A stretch of 64,000 nucleotides of DNA from Enterococcus hermanniensis (lineage in GTDB: Bacteria > Bacillota > Bacilli > Lactobacillales > Enterococcaceae). The stretch lies in assembly GCF_001885945.1 (NCBI RefSeq), contig NZ_JXKQ01000001.1:372001-436000 (forward strand), given 5' to 3'. The translations under genes were made by a program, and so were the position numbers. The notes below the pieces were generated by a model. The model was not told where the DNA came from and searched no databases. It saw only the letters and a list, made by a program, of their open reading frames with translations. Shown piece after piece: positions 1 to 11,462 of this stretch (the first letter of the stretch is position 1; each line of letters opens with the position of its first letter).

Positions 1-545
1 TGTTTGTATAAAGCACCTGCTACAAAATAAGCGATATTAAAGTCAATCAAGCTATGAATGAGTCCACCAACACCCATTAAAATAAAAATGGTATACATGT
101 ATCCTTGTGAGTAAAAGGTCTCGGGCATGTTTCCCATAAAGTAAAAGACCGAGACTACCAACATCTCAGCTACAGCATGGATCAAACCAATTATTAAGTT
201 AAACAATTGGAAACGTCCATTCGCTAAGGTAAATTTCCCATTTTTCAAAACAATCTCGGGATGCCTTTGTAAATACGCGGCCCCGATTACGGCAAAAATA
301 AAATGAGACAATGCTCGCATGGCGATAATCGGTGTCGTGGAAAGGAAGAAACCAAAGGTGGTTCCTAAAACGACTGCAATGGCGACTGCTGGCGAGAAGA
401 ACATGGCAATAAATACCGGTACGTGACTAGCTAATGTAAATGATGCCGGTCCAATCACGATTTTTGGCATGACCATCGGGATCAGCACTCCTAATCCAAT
501 CAATAACGCTGAGATCGTCAACTGTCTTACTGAATTATTTTTCAT
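1..545 (-). CDS. niaX: ECF transporter S component, probably niacin-specific (3' end outside window)
   Basis: I translated this by hand; the frame is open from ATG at 545 to the window edge, so the C-terminus is missing. The product is a very hydrophobic membrane protein with several helices, in the style of substrate-binding S components that dock on the shared EcfA/EcfA'/EcfT energy module. The start is set by GGAGG just upstream. Two identical palindromes GTGTCAAGACAC lie in its promoter and resemble operators of NiaR, the nicotinate-responsive repressor, and niacin specificity is inferred mainly from them. The fold class is well supported. The substrate is an inference, and another vitamin is possible. 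Confidence 0.68.
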   Translation of the reverse strand, partial: MKNNSVRQLTISALLIGLGVLIPMVMPKIVIGPASFTLASHVPVFIAMFFSPAVAIAVVLGTTFGFFLSTTPIIAMRALSHFIFAVIGAAYLQRHPEIVLKNGKFTLANGRFQLFNLIIGLIHAVAEMLVVSVFYFMGNMPETFYSQGYMYTIFILMGVGGLIHSLIDFNIAYFVAGALYK

Positions 546-562
546 TTTTATCCTCCAAAAAA

Positions 563-622
563 GTGTCAAGACACATAGGTTTGACTTTAGTTTAGTTCAA
601 ACCATTTTAAGTGTCAAGACAC
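563..622 (-). promoter_or_regulatory. niaX promoter with two NiaR-like operators
   Basis: Reading the minus strand, TTGACA (plus 612-617), a 17-nt spacer and TAAACT (plus 589-594) form a promoter for the ECF gene. The perfect palindrome GTGTCAAGACAC occurs at 611-622, covering the -35 box, and again at 563-574, between the start site and the ribosome binding site. The two copies are 48 bp apart. This arrangement fits repression. The sequence resembles the known NiaR (YrxA) operator style; naming the regulator is inference. Confidence 0.72.
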
Positions 623-635
623 ATGAGACTTTTTA

Positions 636-1589
636 TTATTGTACCAATTGATTTTCTAATTCAGTAAGATGTTGTGCCCATTCAGTTGCATTTATTTGGT
701 GTTTTTTCACATACCGATTTTGCGGATAGCGTGCACACTCAATCGAACAAGCTCCTAAATATTTTACTTCATTTTCTTCAGATACTAACATTTGACGATT
801 GCATTCGGGATTACTGCAATTGATATAGCGTTCGCAAGGCGTTCCATCAAACCACTCTTTCCCAATAACTTTTTTGTCTACTTGGTTGATTTCGACACTG
901 ATACGTTCATCAAAGACATACATCTTCCCATCCCAAAATTCTCCACGAGTTGTTTCATCTTTCCCATATGCTGTGATTCCGCCATGAAGTTGGGCCACAT
1001 CTTCAAAACCTTCCCGCAATAGCCAGCCAGAGAATTTTTCACACCGAATACCACCAGTACAATAGGTGACAATTTTTTTATCCATAAATTGTTCTTTATT
1101 GTCACGAATCCAAGTAGGTAATTCTCTAAAATTCCGGATTTCTGGGCGAATTGCCCCACGAAAATGGCCCAAGTCGTATTCATAATCGTTGCGAGCATCG
1201 ATCACTACCGTATCCTCTGAAACAAGTGCTTCACGAAAGGCTTTGGGCTCTAAATATTTCCCGGTTATTTGCTTGGGATCGACATCCTCTTCTAGATTCA
1301 ACGCTACTAGCTCTTCACGTGGACGAACGAATAATTTTTTAAACGCATGCCCTTCGCTTTCATCCATCTTGAAATAGGTATCTTTGAACCGTTCATCGGC
1401 TAACATTGCGGCCATATACTGATTCGTCGCTTCGATTGTTCCTGATAAGGTCCCGTTGATTCCTTCTGAAGCAACTAAAATTCGACCTTTCAAATCTAAG
1501 TCACGACAAAAGGCTTTGTGCTCTTTGGCAAAAGTCTCCGGATTTTCAATAGTTGTATAGTTATAATATAGTAATACACGATAGTTCAT
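636..1589 (-). CDS. trhO: tRNA uridine-34 hydroxylase, rhodanese family (TrhO)
   Basis: A 317-residue rhodanese-domain protein of the TrhO/YceA family, which forms 5-hydroxyuridine at tRNA position 34 independently of oxygen. An N-terminal ferredoxin-like region (about 1-95) precedes the rhodanese domain, whose active-site loop CTGGIRC places the catalytic cysteine at 177. The C-terminus has a cluster of cysteines (CSNPEC and ACSIEC) typical of the family. The length is full for the family. GGAGG lies ahead of the ATG. The ECF gene follows on the same strand but has its own promoter. Family assignment is secure; activity is from family knowledge. Confidence 0.92.
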   Translation of the reverse strand: MNYRVLLYYNYTTIENPETFAKEHKAFCRDLDLKGRILVASEGINGTLSGTIEATNQYMAAMLADERFKDTYFKMDESEGHAFKKLFVRPREELVALNLEEDVDPKQITGKYLEPKAFREALVSEDTVVIDARNDYEYDLGHFRGAIRPEIRNFRELPTWIRDNKEQFMDKKIVTYCTGGIRCEKFSGWLLREGFEDVAQLHGGITAYGKDETTRGEFWDGKMYVFDERISVEINQVDKKVIGKEWFDGTPCERYINCSNPECNRQMLVSEENEVKYLGACSIECARYPQNRYVKKHQINATEWAQHLTELENQLVQ

Positions 1590-1789
1590 AGTTGTTCCTC
1601 CTAAGTTGTCTCACCCTTTTTAAAAAGGTTCTCCGATCCTGTACGTTCGTTCACTAACTCTTTTTTGAACCTATATTTGATCAGCATTTTTTTAATCTTT
1701 TACTACTATAGGAGATAGAAATCGTTTTTTCTAATTTGATGCTTGTAAATTTTTTTACAAAGAGTGACAAAAAACTTCTTCTTTATAAA

Positions 1790-1829
1790 AAAGATTGAGA
1801 TAAAAGTATTTTCTACTTTCATCTCAATC
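1790..1829 (-). terminator. Intrinsic terminator of the DUF3089 gene
   Basis: A long inverted repeat with arms beginning GATTGAGAT and ending ATCTCAATC, about 16 bp with one bulge, is followed on the minus strand by a run of Ts. It lies directly after the stop codon at 1838. Confidence 0.85.
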
Positions 1830-1837
1830 ACTTTGCT

Positions 1838-2950
1838 TTATTGTGCTGTTTGAGTAGTTTGTGTTTGATCCGGATGCGCGGCTAAATATTGCGCAACTCG
1901 GTTTTCAGCATTCGCCTGAAGGTTATAATAATAAAAACTAATATCGTTATTATGATATGAGCCTTGTGGGAAAATCTTACGCGTGCTTTCAGGCATCGAA
2001 TATTTTGCTTCATCTGCTGTCGAGCAGACGACTAAGCCACGAGTCGCATCGACGGTTGCATCTGCTAGATTCATTTCTTTCGTATAATCGCCAGAATCAT
2101 TTCGAACATACGAGCCTAAGTTTTCTGCTGCACTAGCTGTCGTTCCATCGGTTGTCCAATTGATTGGGTTGATTGCTAATGCACCTTCATCCCATGTAGG
2201 TAACTGACCAGTAAAATCAGAAGCGACCGTATTATACGAAATCACAACGCCCGTATCATCGGCTCCGGTTGCAAATTTAACTTGCGGATTATCATTCATT
2301 TCTTGCTGTGTCACAGATTGGCCGATCACATAAGAGGCAATCATTCGGTCACTGACACCTGGGTTTTCTTTGAAATAATCGTACATGATCGCTTTAAGCA
2401 TCCGAGCACCTTGTGAGTGACCGACTAAGATAAAGGGACGATTATTATTTTCATGTTTGATATAGTAATCAAACGCAGCCATCACGTCGGCTTTTGGCAC
2501 ACCATCGACATATTCATTTTGTTCTGTTTTTGATTTAGACAATAACCAATTAGCATCTAGTTGACGATAATATGGAGCATAGATGTTTCCGCTCGTTTCA
2601 AAAGCTGAACCTTGACTAGCTAAAAATACTTGTGCGCCAGCTCGCATACTAGCATTATCGATTTTTGCGATTGGTGAAGCATTTTTATCTTTTCTGGCAT
2701 AGGCACTTGGATACAACATGAAGACATCCGCCTGATTCGTGATTTCAGTCGGTTTTGACAACCAATTATCTGCATCGCTATAGTCCGTTGCTTTGATGGT
2801 TTCGCCGGCTTTTTCTGGTTCGTTGTCTTTGACTGAAGTTTTACGCGTTTCTTCTTTTGGTTCTTCTTTATTATTCATGGTGGTATACGCGTAGTAGCCA
2901 CCTACACCAAGTACTACCACTACAAGCAATCCTATGACTAATTTTTTCAT
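1838..2950 (-). CDS. DUF3089 membrane-anchored alpha/beta-hydrolase-like protein
   Basis: A 370-residue protein with one N-terminal membrane helix (about residues 3-24), a charged linker rich in Glu and Lys, and an extracellular DUF3089 domain. The nucleophile-elbow motif GHSQGA is visible, as in esterases and lipases. The longer frame opens at TTG 2962, but GGAGG sits only 6 nt before ATG 2950, so I chose 2950. The C-terminus is low-complexity Gln/Thr. The gene is alone, with its own terminator. Substrate unknown; a secreted esterase role is inferred from the fold. Confidence 0.85.
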   Translation of the reverse strand: MKKLVIGLLVVVVLGVGGYYAYTTMNNKEEPKEETRKTSVKDNEPEKAGETIKATDYSDADNWLSKPTEITNQADVFMLYPSAYARKDKNASPIAKIDNASMRAGAQVFLASQGSAFETSGNIYAPYYRQLDANWLLSKSKTEQNEYVDGVPKADVMAAFDYYIKHENNNRPFILVGHSQGARMLKAIMYDYFKENPGVSDRMIASYVIGQSVTQQEMNDNPQVKFATGADDTGVVISYNTVASDFTGQLPTWDEGALAINPINWTTDGTTASAAENLGSYVRNDSGDYTKEMNLADATVDATRGLVVCSTADEAKYSMPESTRKIFPQGSYHNNDISFYYYNLQANAENRVAQYLAAHPDQTQTTQTAQ

Positions 2951-3040
2951 TTTTTCCTCCAAATAAAACGATTTTATTGTCTCTATTATAGAAGAGATCG
3001 GTTTTAATTGCCAAATTCTATGTGGATTTAATGAAAAAAT

Positions 3041-3060
3041 AAAAAGAGCTCTCGCTCTTT

Positions 3061-3062
<2 letters not shown>
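3041..3062 (-). terminator. Terminator after rsmA
   Basis: AAAAAGAGC, TCTC loop, GCTCTTTTT. The hairpin runs into the rsmA stop codon and is followed on the minus strand by a T-rich stretch. A-rich and T-rich flanks make it potentially bidirectional. Confidence 0.85.
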
Positions 3063-4491
<1,429 letters not shown>

Positions 4492-4499
<8 letters not shown>

Positions 4500-5268
4500 G
4501 ATCACTGATCCTAAACAAGCGATGAGCATTTTCAGTCGTTTGATGTGCGACTTCTTCCCAAGGCAGATTTCGTAATTCAGCAATTTTTTCAACGACATAA
4601 CGTGTATAACCGGGTTCATTGCGCTTGCCGCGGTATGGCATCGGTGCCAAATATGGCGCATCCGTTTCTACCAATAGCTTCTCTATTGGAACGATGGTTG
4701 CTGCTTCTTGGACATCCAGCGCTTTTTTAAAACTCACGACGCCAGAAAAAGAAACATGCATACCTAAGTCTAAGAAACGTTTGGCCCATTCCCCACTTCC
4801 ACTGAAGCTGTGCATGATCCCACCGATATCACGGATGTCTTCTTCTTTTAAGATTTTATACGTATCTTCTAGGGCTTCGCGCGTGTGGATACTAATCGGT
4901 AGATTCATTTCTTTAGCAATCGCGATTTGACGACGAAAAACGCGGTCTTGGACTTCTTTCGGATCTTCCATCCAATGATAGTCCAAACCGATTTCTCCTA
5001 ATGCCACAACTTTTGGTAAGGTCAATTTTTGGATCAAGTCCGTTTCGATTTCTTTTGTATAACTGCCCGCTTCTGTTGGGTGCCAACCAATGATCGAATA
5101 AACTCCTTCATATTGTTGGTTTAATTCCAGACTTTTTTCAATCGTTGGGGTATCAAAACCTACGACGGCCATCTCAGTCACACCTAATTCTTGTGCGCGT
5201 TGGACAGTTTCCGGAATATCATTTTCAAATTGCTCTGCATTTAAATGCGTATGCGAATCAAAAATCAT
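4492..5268 (-). CDS. tatD: TatD-family metal-dependent DNase
   Basis: A 258-residue TIM-barrel hydrolase. Metal ligands are visible: DSHTHLN at residues 4-10, GEIGLDYH, the His in SIHTRE, and [10 protein letters not shown] followed by RGKRNEP. Members are exonucleases or metal-dependent deoxyribonucleases. GAGGAAATTAA precedes the ATG. First gene of the overlapping tatD-rnmV-rsmA run. In many Firmicutes metG sits directly upstream of this run; here metG is about 19 kb away on the same strand. Confidence 0.93.
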
Positions 5269-5490
5269 TTAATTTCCTCTTTTCTTTCTATTTCCTAGTG
5301 ATCCATTGTGAACAGATGTCTACCATACAATAGCACAAAATCCAGATTTTCTCATTCTCTATGAAAATCCGTCAAAAGACGGATGCGGATTGGAAAAATT
5401 CCTTTTATACTTGCGTATACCCTCAGTTTAGGGTTTTACTACATCACTTTGTTCTAACCAAGAATTTTACTATATGAAAGCAGGGATCAC

Positions 5491-6102
5491 ATGCCTAATT
5501 TTCAACGGGATTATCCAGAGACCGCACATTATCTGAAACAAAAATATCCTGAAAAGTCACCGACTAACAGCATCTGGCATTGGAGCATGCTGGCTTTATT
5601 TAGTTTACTTGCTGTAGCAATCGTCAAACAGCAGTTACTGTTGATCGGCCTATTGATTTTGATCAGTGCACTAGCTAAGGGACCAGGAATGTTGCTTTTC
5701 GGTGCTATTTATTCCATGTTAGTCAGTCTCTTCCCTCCGATCGGAATCGTTTTATCAGCTTTGTTCTTTTTGTTTAACTTGCGTTTGTTAACGAAAAGTT
5801 GGCGCGTCAATGCAGTGACCGCTTGGTTTTATCTATACCCTTTAACCATGAGTTTATTGCGCTATTTTACTCATTGGAACGCTTCATGGCAAATTGGTTT
5901 GGAACTACTCCCAGGATTGTTATGCCTACATTTTGCTCTATTGAAAGTCTATACCTTTCACCCTAGTGCCAGACAAGTCGCTTGGACGATTTTAGCAGCT
6001 CCTTTTGAATTGGTTGCTTTACTTTTACCAAAACGCTTCAAAAAACCTTTCACCAAAACAGCTGTAGCTAAAAAAACAACTCGACTAAACCGTAAAAGCT
6101 AA
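5491..6102 (+). CDS. Hypothetical polytopic membrane protein
   Basis: A 203-residue protein with a short polar N-terminus, about five hydrophobic segments between residues 30 and 180, and a strongly basic tail rich in Lys and Arg. I do not recognise a family. AGGGATC lies before the ATG. It stands alone, divergent from tatD and convergent with the dehydrogenase gene, sharing a bidirectional terminator with it. The positive-inside tail suggests a cytoplasmic C-terminus. Confidence 0.75.
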   Translation: MPNFQRDYPETAHYLKQKYPEKSPTNSIWHWSMLALFSLLAVAIVKQQLLLIGLLILISALAKGPGMLLFGAIYSMLVSLFPPIGIVLSALFFLFNLRLLTKSWRVNAVTAWFYLYPLTMSLLRYFTHWNASWQIGLELLPGLLCLHFALLKVYTFHPSARQVAWTILAAPFELVALLLPKRFKKPFTKTAVAKKTTRLNRKS

Positions 6103-6105
6103 AAA

Positions 6106-6141
6106 AACATCAGCGATGGGAATCATCGCTGATGTTTCGTT
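6106..6141. terminator. Bidirectional terminator
   Basis: A perfect 13-bp stem starting AACATCAGCGATG with loop GGAAT is flanked by an A run on one side and a T-rich run on the other, between two convergent genes. Confidence 0.9.
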
Positions 6142-6158
6142 TTATTGATTCTTTCAAT

Positions 6159-7619
6159 CTACTTGGCAGTTCGAATAGTTACAAATTTTACTTCTACATA
6201 TTCCTCGACCCCATATGAACCATTTTCACGGCCAAATCCTGAATGTTTGACCCCACCAAATGGTGTCGCCGAATTTGAAATACTTGTATCGTTAACTCCG
6301 ACCATCCCGTATTGTAATTTATTGCTCACATTGTCGATCGTATGGATATTGGTTGCAAAGAAATAAGACGCCAAGCCAAACTCTGTATCGTTTGCATCTT
6401 TGATTACTTGCTCTTCATCTTCAAAAGTAATCAAAGGAATCACCGGGCCAAATGTTTCTTTATAAAAGATATCCATTTCTTTTGTTACACCGTCTAAAAT
6501 CGTTGGTTCAAAAAAGAACCCATTAGCATACTCATCCTTATCTAAGCGATGACCACCTGCTAAGATTTTCGCTCCTTTATCAGTCGCATCGGCTAATTGA
6601 TCCGCTACTTTATCAACACCTGCTTGATTAATCAACGGTCCCACCGTGGTATCATCTAAACCATTCCCCACAGTAACTTGCTTGATTGCTTCTACTAATA
6701 AATTGGTTACTTTTTCTTTGATGTCTTTATGCACAAAGATTCGATTGGGCGAGGTGCACACTTGACCATTATTGATAAATTTTGTCTGGATCAACGTTTC
6801 TACCGCACGTTCGATATCCGCATCCGGAAAAATAATATACGGGGCATGTCCACCAAGTTCCATTGAGACATTTTTTAAAGTTGGCGCAGCTTGTTCATTC
6901 AACGTTTGTCCCACACCTGTTGATCCTGTAAATGTAATTTTTTGGACTTCTTCTGATTCTGATAAAATTTTCCCAATTGTCGAAGAGTCTCCCATCACGA
7001 TATTGACGACTCCATCCGGAAATCCGGCTTGATCGAATAGTTCCATTAGCGCTAATGCCGATAAAGGCGTTTGTTTTGAGGGTTTCAAGATAACGGTGCA
7101 GCCTGCTGCGATTGCAGGAGAAATTTTACGAATAATCATGTTCGAAGGAAAATTCCATGGAGTGATTGCTCCCACGACACCGACTGCTTGCTTGCGAACT
7201 TGCCACTGATTCGTCACTGGTGAAGGGATGATTTCACCAAATAATCGCTGGCCTTCTGCGGCATTCCAACGTAAATTTTCCACATTAGTCTGAATTTCTC
7301 CCTTGGCCTGTGTCAGCGGTTTTCCTTGTTCCATTGTCATAATAGTTGCTAATCGATCGGCATCTGCTTCCACCAAATCAGCCATTTTATTCATTAATTT
7401 CGCTCGTTCGGCAGGTGATTGGCGTGACCAATCAGTAAAGGCTTTATTTGCAGCTTTTATAGCAGCGTAGGTCTCTTTTTCTCCTCCAGCCTGAACCTCT
7501 GCCAGTGTTTCTCCCGTAGCAGGATTGATAACGGCTGTTGTCCCTTGCGATCCATCGATCCATTTTCCATCAATATAAAGACGGGTCTCGACTGTTGGTA
7601 ATTCTTGTTTTTTTGTCAT
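6159..7619 (-). CDS. NAD(P)-dependent succinate-semialdehyde-type dehydrogenase
   Basis: A 486-residue aldehyde dehydrogenase closest in pattern to GabD and YneI enzymes. It shows the ALDH motifs: TPWNFPSNM (cofactor site), FTGSTGVG, ELGGHAP with the general-base Glu, and NGQVCTSPNR with the catalytic Cys near residue 290. GGAGG sits a little far (about 11 nt) from the ATG. No GABA transaminase or transporter is adjacent, so the physiological aldehyde is uncertain. Family is secure; substrate is inferred. Confidence 0.88.
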   Translation of the reverse strand: MTKKQELPTVETRLYIDGKWIDGSQGTTAVINPATGETLAEVQAGGEKETYAAIKAANKAFTDWSRQSPAERAKLMNKMADLVEADADRLATIMTMEQGKPLTQAKGEIQTNVENLRWNAAEGQRLFGEIIPSPVTNQWQVRKQAVGVVGAITPWNFPSNMIIRKISPAIAAGCTVILKPSKQTPLSALALMELFDQAGFPDGVVNIVMGDSSTIGKILSESEEVQKITFTGSTGVGQTLNEQAAPTLKNVSMELGGHAPYIIFPDADIERAVETLIQTKFINNGQVCTSPNRIFVHKDIKEKVTNLLVEAIKQVTVGNGLDDTTVGPLINQAGVDKVADQLADATDKGAKILAGGHRLDKDEYANGFFFEPTILDGVTKEMDIFYKETFGPVIPLITFEDEEQVIKDANDTEFGLASYFFATNIHTIDNVSNKLQYGMVGVNDTSISNSATPFGGVKHSGFGRENGSYGVEEYVEVKFVTIRTAK

Positions 7620-7818
7620 AAAGCTTTCTTCCTCCTAAGTTTCATTTGTATCGATCTAATTTTCCAAAAAATTATTCTTTCAACACATGACTCATTAAAT
7701 GTGACGTACTCACAGATAGCGGAATCAGGATTATGCTATTTCTACAAAAATTTTATTTCTTATTAAAGCCTAACACGCTTAAGTTTAAAGCTCAAAAAAT
7801 CCGCTTATTCAATGATTA

Positions 7819-7860
7819 AAAAAAGCCCTCCTCGTTTAACGAGAGGGGCTTTTTATTTTT
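7819..7860. terminator. Strong bidirectional terminator
   Basis: Arms AAAAGCCCTCCTCGT and CGAGAGGGGCTTTTT close on loop TTAA, followed by Ts in both directions. It ends the first LPXTG adhesin gene. Confidence 0.92.
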
Positions 7861-7880
7861 TATCCCTTATTCATAAGGTA

Positions 7881-10800
7881 TTACCGATACTTTCTACGAT
7901 AAACGCTATACACAATACTCAGTAGGCTGCCAATGCCAAAAGCTCCAAAGGCAATTCTTGTGACTATTATTCGTTTGGTACTCCCAGTTTGCGGCAAAAT
8001 GCCACTAGGTTGTTTCTGATTTTTCACCTTCACTGTGATCAAATTTTTTTCTGTTCCAACGCTCCCAGAGCCTGCTACATTAGGACTCGTTGGAATAGAA
8101 ACTGTTCCATCATCGAAAATTTGGATCATCACTGGGTCTTTCAAGCCTTTATAACCCTCTGGGATCCCGACTTCGGTTAATCGATACGTGCCTGGTCGTA
8201 AACCTTTAAAAATAAAAGTCGTACCTGATGACACGCGTTCATCATAATCAGTTCCTTCAAGTCTGAACGAAGCACCAGCTAATTCTTTTTCATTTTGGTC
8301 AAGTTTATGGACTTTCAAAGTAAAATCCTTTAACTTATTGGTTACTACTAAAGAGGTCACTTCTCCATCCATCGTAACGTTTAATCCTGTACCTGCCTGA
8401 TTCTCTGTTACTTTTAGTTCGATCTCAGACATTTTAACATGCCCTGTCGGAACATTCGTTTCTTCAATAATAAATTCACCGAGTGGGAGATTTGAGATCT
8501 TCACTTGACCACTTGAATCTGGTGTAAGTTCAGCAATTAGTTCTTTTTGATCGGCTTTACGTATCACTTTAAATGTTGGTAAATTTTTATCAAAAGGTGT
8601 TTTACCATCGTTGCCGTATTTATAAAAACTAGCTTCAGTCAACATCAACTTATTCGTCAAGATGATTCCTTCCGTTGGCAATGTCTCTACGGTAAATTCT
8701 TCACTGTTAATGCTCGCTTTTTCATAGCCTGTGACACGCTTTTCTTCAACCACACGATAAATAGCATCGTCCTTTTTGACGGTAAAGTATCCCCGCCAGT
8801 CATTATTACCAGTTAAATTTTTCGTACTGATCGATTGCCAATCACCATCCACTTGTTTTTTCTGTAACGACACATTGATACTAGCTGCTCGCAACGTCCA
8901 ATAGTCTTCTAACGTTTGTTGTTTATCCACCCATTTTTTTTCAACTGGAATTTGAATTTCTGCCTCTTTTTCGCGTGCTGAAGGCACCCCAAAATCCAAT
9001 GCAACATTGTTTTTTTCAGGTGTTGGTTCAAGAATTGTTCGACCATTTAGTTGGTACCAGGTATTGGATTGATATCCATCCGCTTCTTTCTTTAAGCGGA
9101 CCGTATATTCTAATTGAATTTCTTGTTGGTCGTACAAATTAATATTCTCAACCGTTATCGTCTTATCTGAAACCACAGGATCGTTTGCCATCTTACTTGC
9201 TTCAATCGCTGGGACGTCTGCTTTTTTTACTTCAGTGACTTTAGGTGTTCCGACTAATTCAAACATCTCTCCGATTGGATCGGTGATCTTCCCTTTGTTG
9301 ACAGTATAAATAACGGAGTTGAACCATTCCTCAAAAGAAGTCTCAAACTCACCCGTCGTGCTGATGTTGTGAAAAAGATAATCACTGGCATTGTCCGATT
9401 TTTCGTCCGTATTAGCTTTTTTTGAAGCGACGCGATATAGCCCCTTGACTAGATCAGCAGTCGTATGCACTTCTGAAGTCAAGGTCTTTTGCACATTGAT
9501 CGCAATTGTATGGATTTCCATTCCTTGCTCTCGGATATCAGCAGCAGTAGAATTCATCGGCGTTAGATGACTGTACATTAATCTACTTATGCCTGTTACC
9601 CTATGTCCTAAAGGAATATAAACAATCCCAAATCCACCTGCTGGATTTCCTTGCAAGTTGCTGCCAGTAGCAATCGTATTTTGATTATACTTCGTAAAGC
9701 GCATGCCATCGTAATAAATGGACGGAGCTACATATCCTTCTAATGGTTCCACACTATAATTAGGGGCGCCATCGGTCATTAAAAAAATAACTTTTTGACG
9801 CTCAGGATTCCCACTAGCGTTCAGCATACTTTGCGCATCCATCAATGCTTTTTGTGTATAAGTATTCCCATTAGAAGTAGAATTTTTATACGCATTTACC
9901 AATCCTTGCCAATCAGATTCCGCTTCAGACATAGGAATGGTCTGATTAGCAAACTTAGGGTCTTCAGAAGACGAATAAATGATTCCACCGATTCTTAAAC
10001 TGCCTGCGTCTAATTCAGCAGCTTTGAATTTATCGATTAGTTTTTGCAGAGCACTATCTGCAAGTGCTTTTTTCGTTTTTCCACCAATATTTCCTTCTGT
10101 TAGAATCATGGATCTAGAATTATCCATGACGATACAAATATCTACACCAGATTTAGCAATCGTATTTCCTCGGACATTTAGCCGAACTGTAAATTCATCT
10201 GCTTTCGCGGCCTCGCTAGCATACTTACGTAAGCTGATATCGGGAGTTTTGGTTGCTACACCATAATTGATATAAGAATTCTCGTAATTATTCGCAGAAG
10301 TATCCCAACTAGTCAACCCATCCCACGTAGTAGAAGTTTCATCTCCTCCTTGGTGATTGAGTACCGCCGTTTGTCCTATCGGTTGCCAAGAATGTGTTGG
10401 ATAGATACTCTCTCCCACCGTTGTATAATCCGGTTCTTTATTCGTATAACTTTTTGGTGTTATCCTAGTCAACCCGTTATAAGGAACTGTAGTCGCAGAG
10501 ACAGGGGTCACTTCACGTGGTCCAATAAACTCCTCTGAGGAAAGAGTTTCTGTTTCTTCGGAGGTCGAGTCATTTTCATTTGCCTCAATTGTCGTCACGG
10601 AAGCGTCTTGGATTGTTAGTTCAAAAGAATCATTGATTTTTTCTATTGTTTTTTGACTACTCTTATTCTGTTTTTTAGCGGTTGTTCGTTCATACATTTG
10701 TACAAGTAAATGAAGTTTTTTGGTTGATTTCGGCAACTCAATCATCAATTCATCCTCAAAAGAAGCAGAATAATTCTTTTCAACTAACCAATCCTCCTCT

Positions 10801-11087
10801 ACAACCATATTTTCATTCACCGGATACGCTATTGTTTGTCCTTTTTCATCCAGTATTTTTAATTTTAGACATTGCTCACTATTTTCTGCTTCACTTTTCC
10901 GACTAAACAATATCCGCCAACGATTCGTATTTTCTTGTGCTGAATACTCATAAGAAAGATTAAGACCGTCTTTTTGGATCAACTCTGTTTTCGTTGCTGA
11001 AGCATAGCTCGGCACAACTGCGCTCCACACTCCCCAAACGTAAGAAAGTAGAAAAATCCCGACTATGAACCAATACTTTTTTTTCAT
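7881..11087 (-). CDS. LPXTG cell-wall adhesin with VWA and SpaA/Cna-B-like domains (copy A)
   Basis: A 1068-residue surface protein. Order of parts: signal peptide to about residue 31 (ends SYASA); an extra N-terminal region of about 160 residues absent from copy B; a von Willebrand A domain from about 310 with the MIDAS motif DNSRS and later TDGAPN; SpaA/Cna-B-type beta domains; a sortase signal LPQTG at about 1031 followed by a membrane helix and RRKYR. The open frame begins further upstream, but GGAGG precedes ATG 11087. The protein should be anchored to peptidoglycan by a housekeeping sortase encoded elsewhere. Its architecture recalls pilus-tip adhesins, but no pilin or sortase gene is adjacent. 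Confidence 0.92.
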   Translation of the reverse strand: MKKKYWFIVGIFLLSYVWGVWSAVVPSYASATKTELIQKDGLNLSYEYSAQENTNRWRILFSRKSEAENSEQCLKLKILDEKGQTIAYPVNENMVVEEDWLVEKNYSASFEDELMIELPKSTKKLHLLVQMYERTTAKKQNKSSQKTIEKINDSFELTIQDASVTTIEANENDSTSEETETLSSEEFIGPREVTPVSATTVPYNGLTRITPKSYTNKEPDYTTVGESIYPTHSWQPIGQTAVLNHQGGDETSTTWDGLTSWDTSANNYENSYINYGVATKTPDISLRKYASEAAKADEFTVRLNVRGNTIAKSGVDICIVMDNSRSMILTEGNIGGKTKKALADSALQKLIDKFKAAELDAGSLRIGGIIYSSSEDPKFANQTIPMSEAESDWQGLVNAYKNSTSNGNTYTQKALMDAQSMLNASGNPERQKVIFLMTDGAPNYSVEPLEGYVAPSIYYDGMRFTKYNQNTIATGSNLQGNPAGGFGIVYIPLGHRVTGISRLMYSHLTPMNSTAADIREQGMEIHTIAINVQKTLTSEVHTTADLVKGLYRVASKKANTDEKSDNASDYLFHNISTTGEFETSFEEWFNSVIYTVNKGKITDPIGEMFELVGTPKVTEVKKADVPAIEASKMANDPVVSDKTITVENINLYDQQEIQLEYTVRLKKEADGYQSNTWYQLNGRTILEPTPEKNNVALDFGVPSAREKEAEIQIPVEKKWVDKQQTLEDYWTLRAASINVSLQKKQVDGDWQSISTKNLTGNNDWRGYFTVKKDDAIYRVVEEKRVTGYEKASINSEEFTVETLPTEGIILTNKLMLTEASFYKYGNDGKTPFDKNLPTFKVIRKADQKELIAELTPDSSGQVKISNLPLGEFIIEETNVPTGHVKMSEIELKVTENQAGTGLNVTMDGEVTSLVVTNKLKDFTLKVHKLDQNEKELAGASFRLEGTDYDERVSSGTTFIFKGLRPGTYRLTEVGIPEGYKGLKDPVMIQIFDDGTVSIPTSPNVAGSGSVGTEKNLITVKVKNQKQPSGILPQTGSTKRIIVTRIAFGAFGIGSLLSIVYSVYRRKYR

Positions 11088-11369
11088 TTTTTTGCTTTCC
11101 TCCTTTATCATTATTCCTGCCTACACTTCTTATCCATAACAATATCTTAACTGATTAGAAATTCCCTCGTTCGATAGAACCTATTATTAAAACAAGTTAT
11201 TTAACGTTTCATTTTCACTTTTAATACAATGAATATTATTAATTAAATGTTATGCTACTCTTTTTTATAACTATAAATTAAAATTAATGAGATTCATTTA
11301 TCCTGAAAAAAAAAAATTTTTTGAATACTTTATAAAAATATACTTTGTACGTGCCATCATCAGCACCTG

Positions 11370-11460
11370 TTACAGTTCAACTATTACAGACGGCCATTTC
11401 AACTCTTGCTGTTTTTGATCCTCGGATACTTTAGTCGCATTGACTGTAATCCCTAAGAAA
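11370..11460 (-). other. Possible gene remnant in the intergenic region
   Basis: Within an otherwise very AT-rich gap (11088-11462), this stretch is more balanced in composition. On the minus strand it is open for about 29 codons (containing GITVNATKVSEDQ) to a TAA at 11370-11372. There is no start codon or ribosome binding site; it begins right after the terminator of copy B. It may be the 3' end of a decayed gene or chance. The rest of the gap shows only AT-rich sequence that must hold the copy A promoter, which I could not pin down. Confidence 0.25.
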
Positions 11461-11462
11461 AA

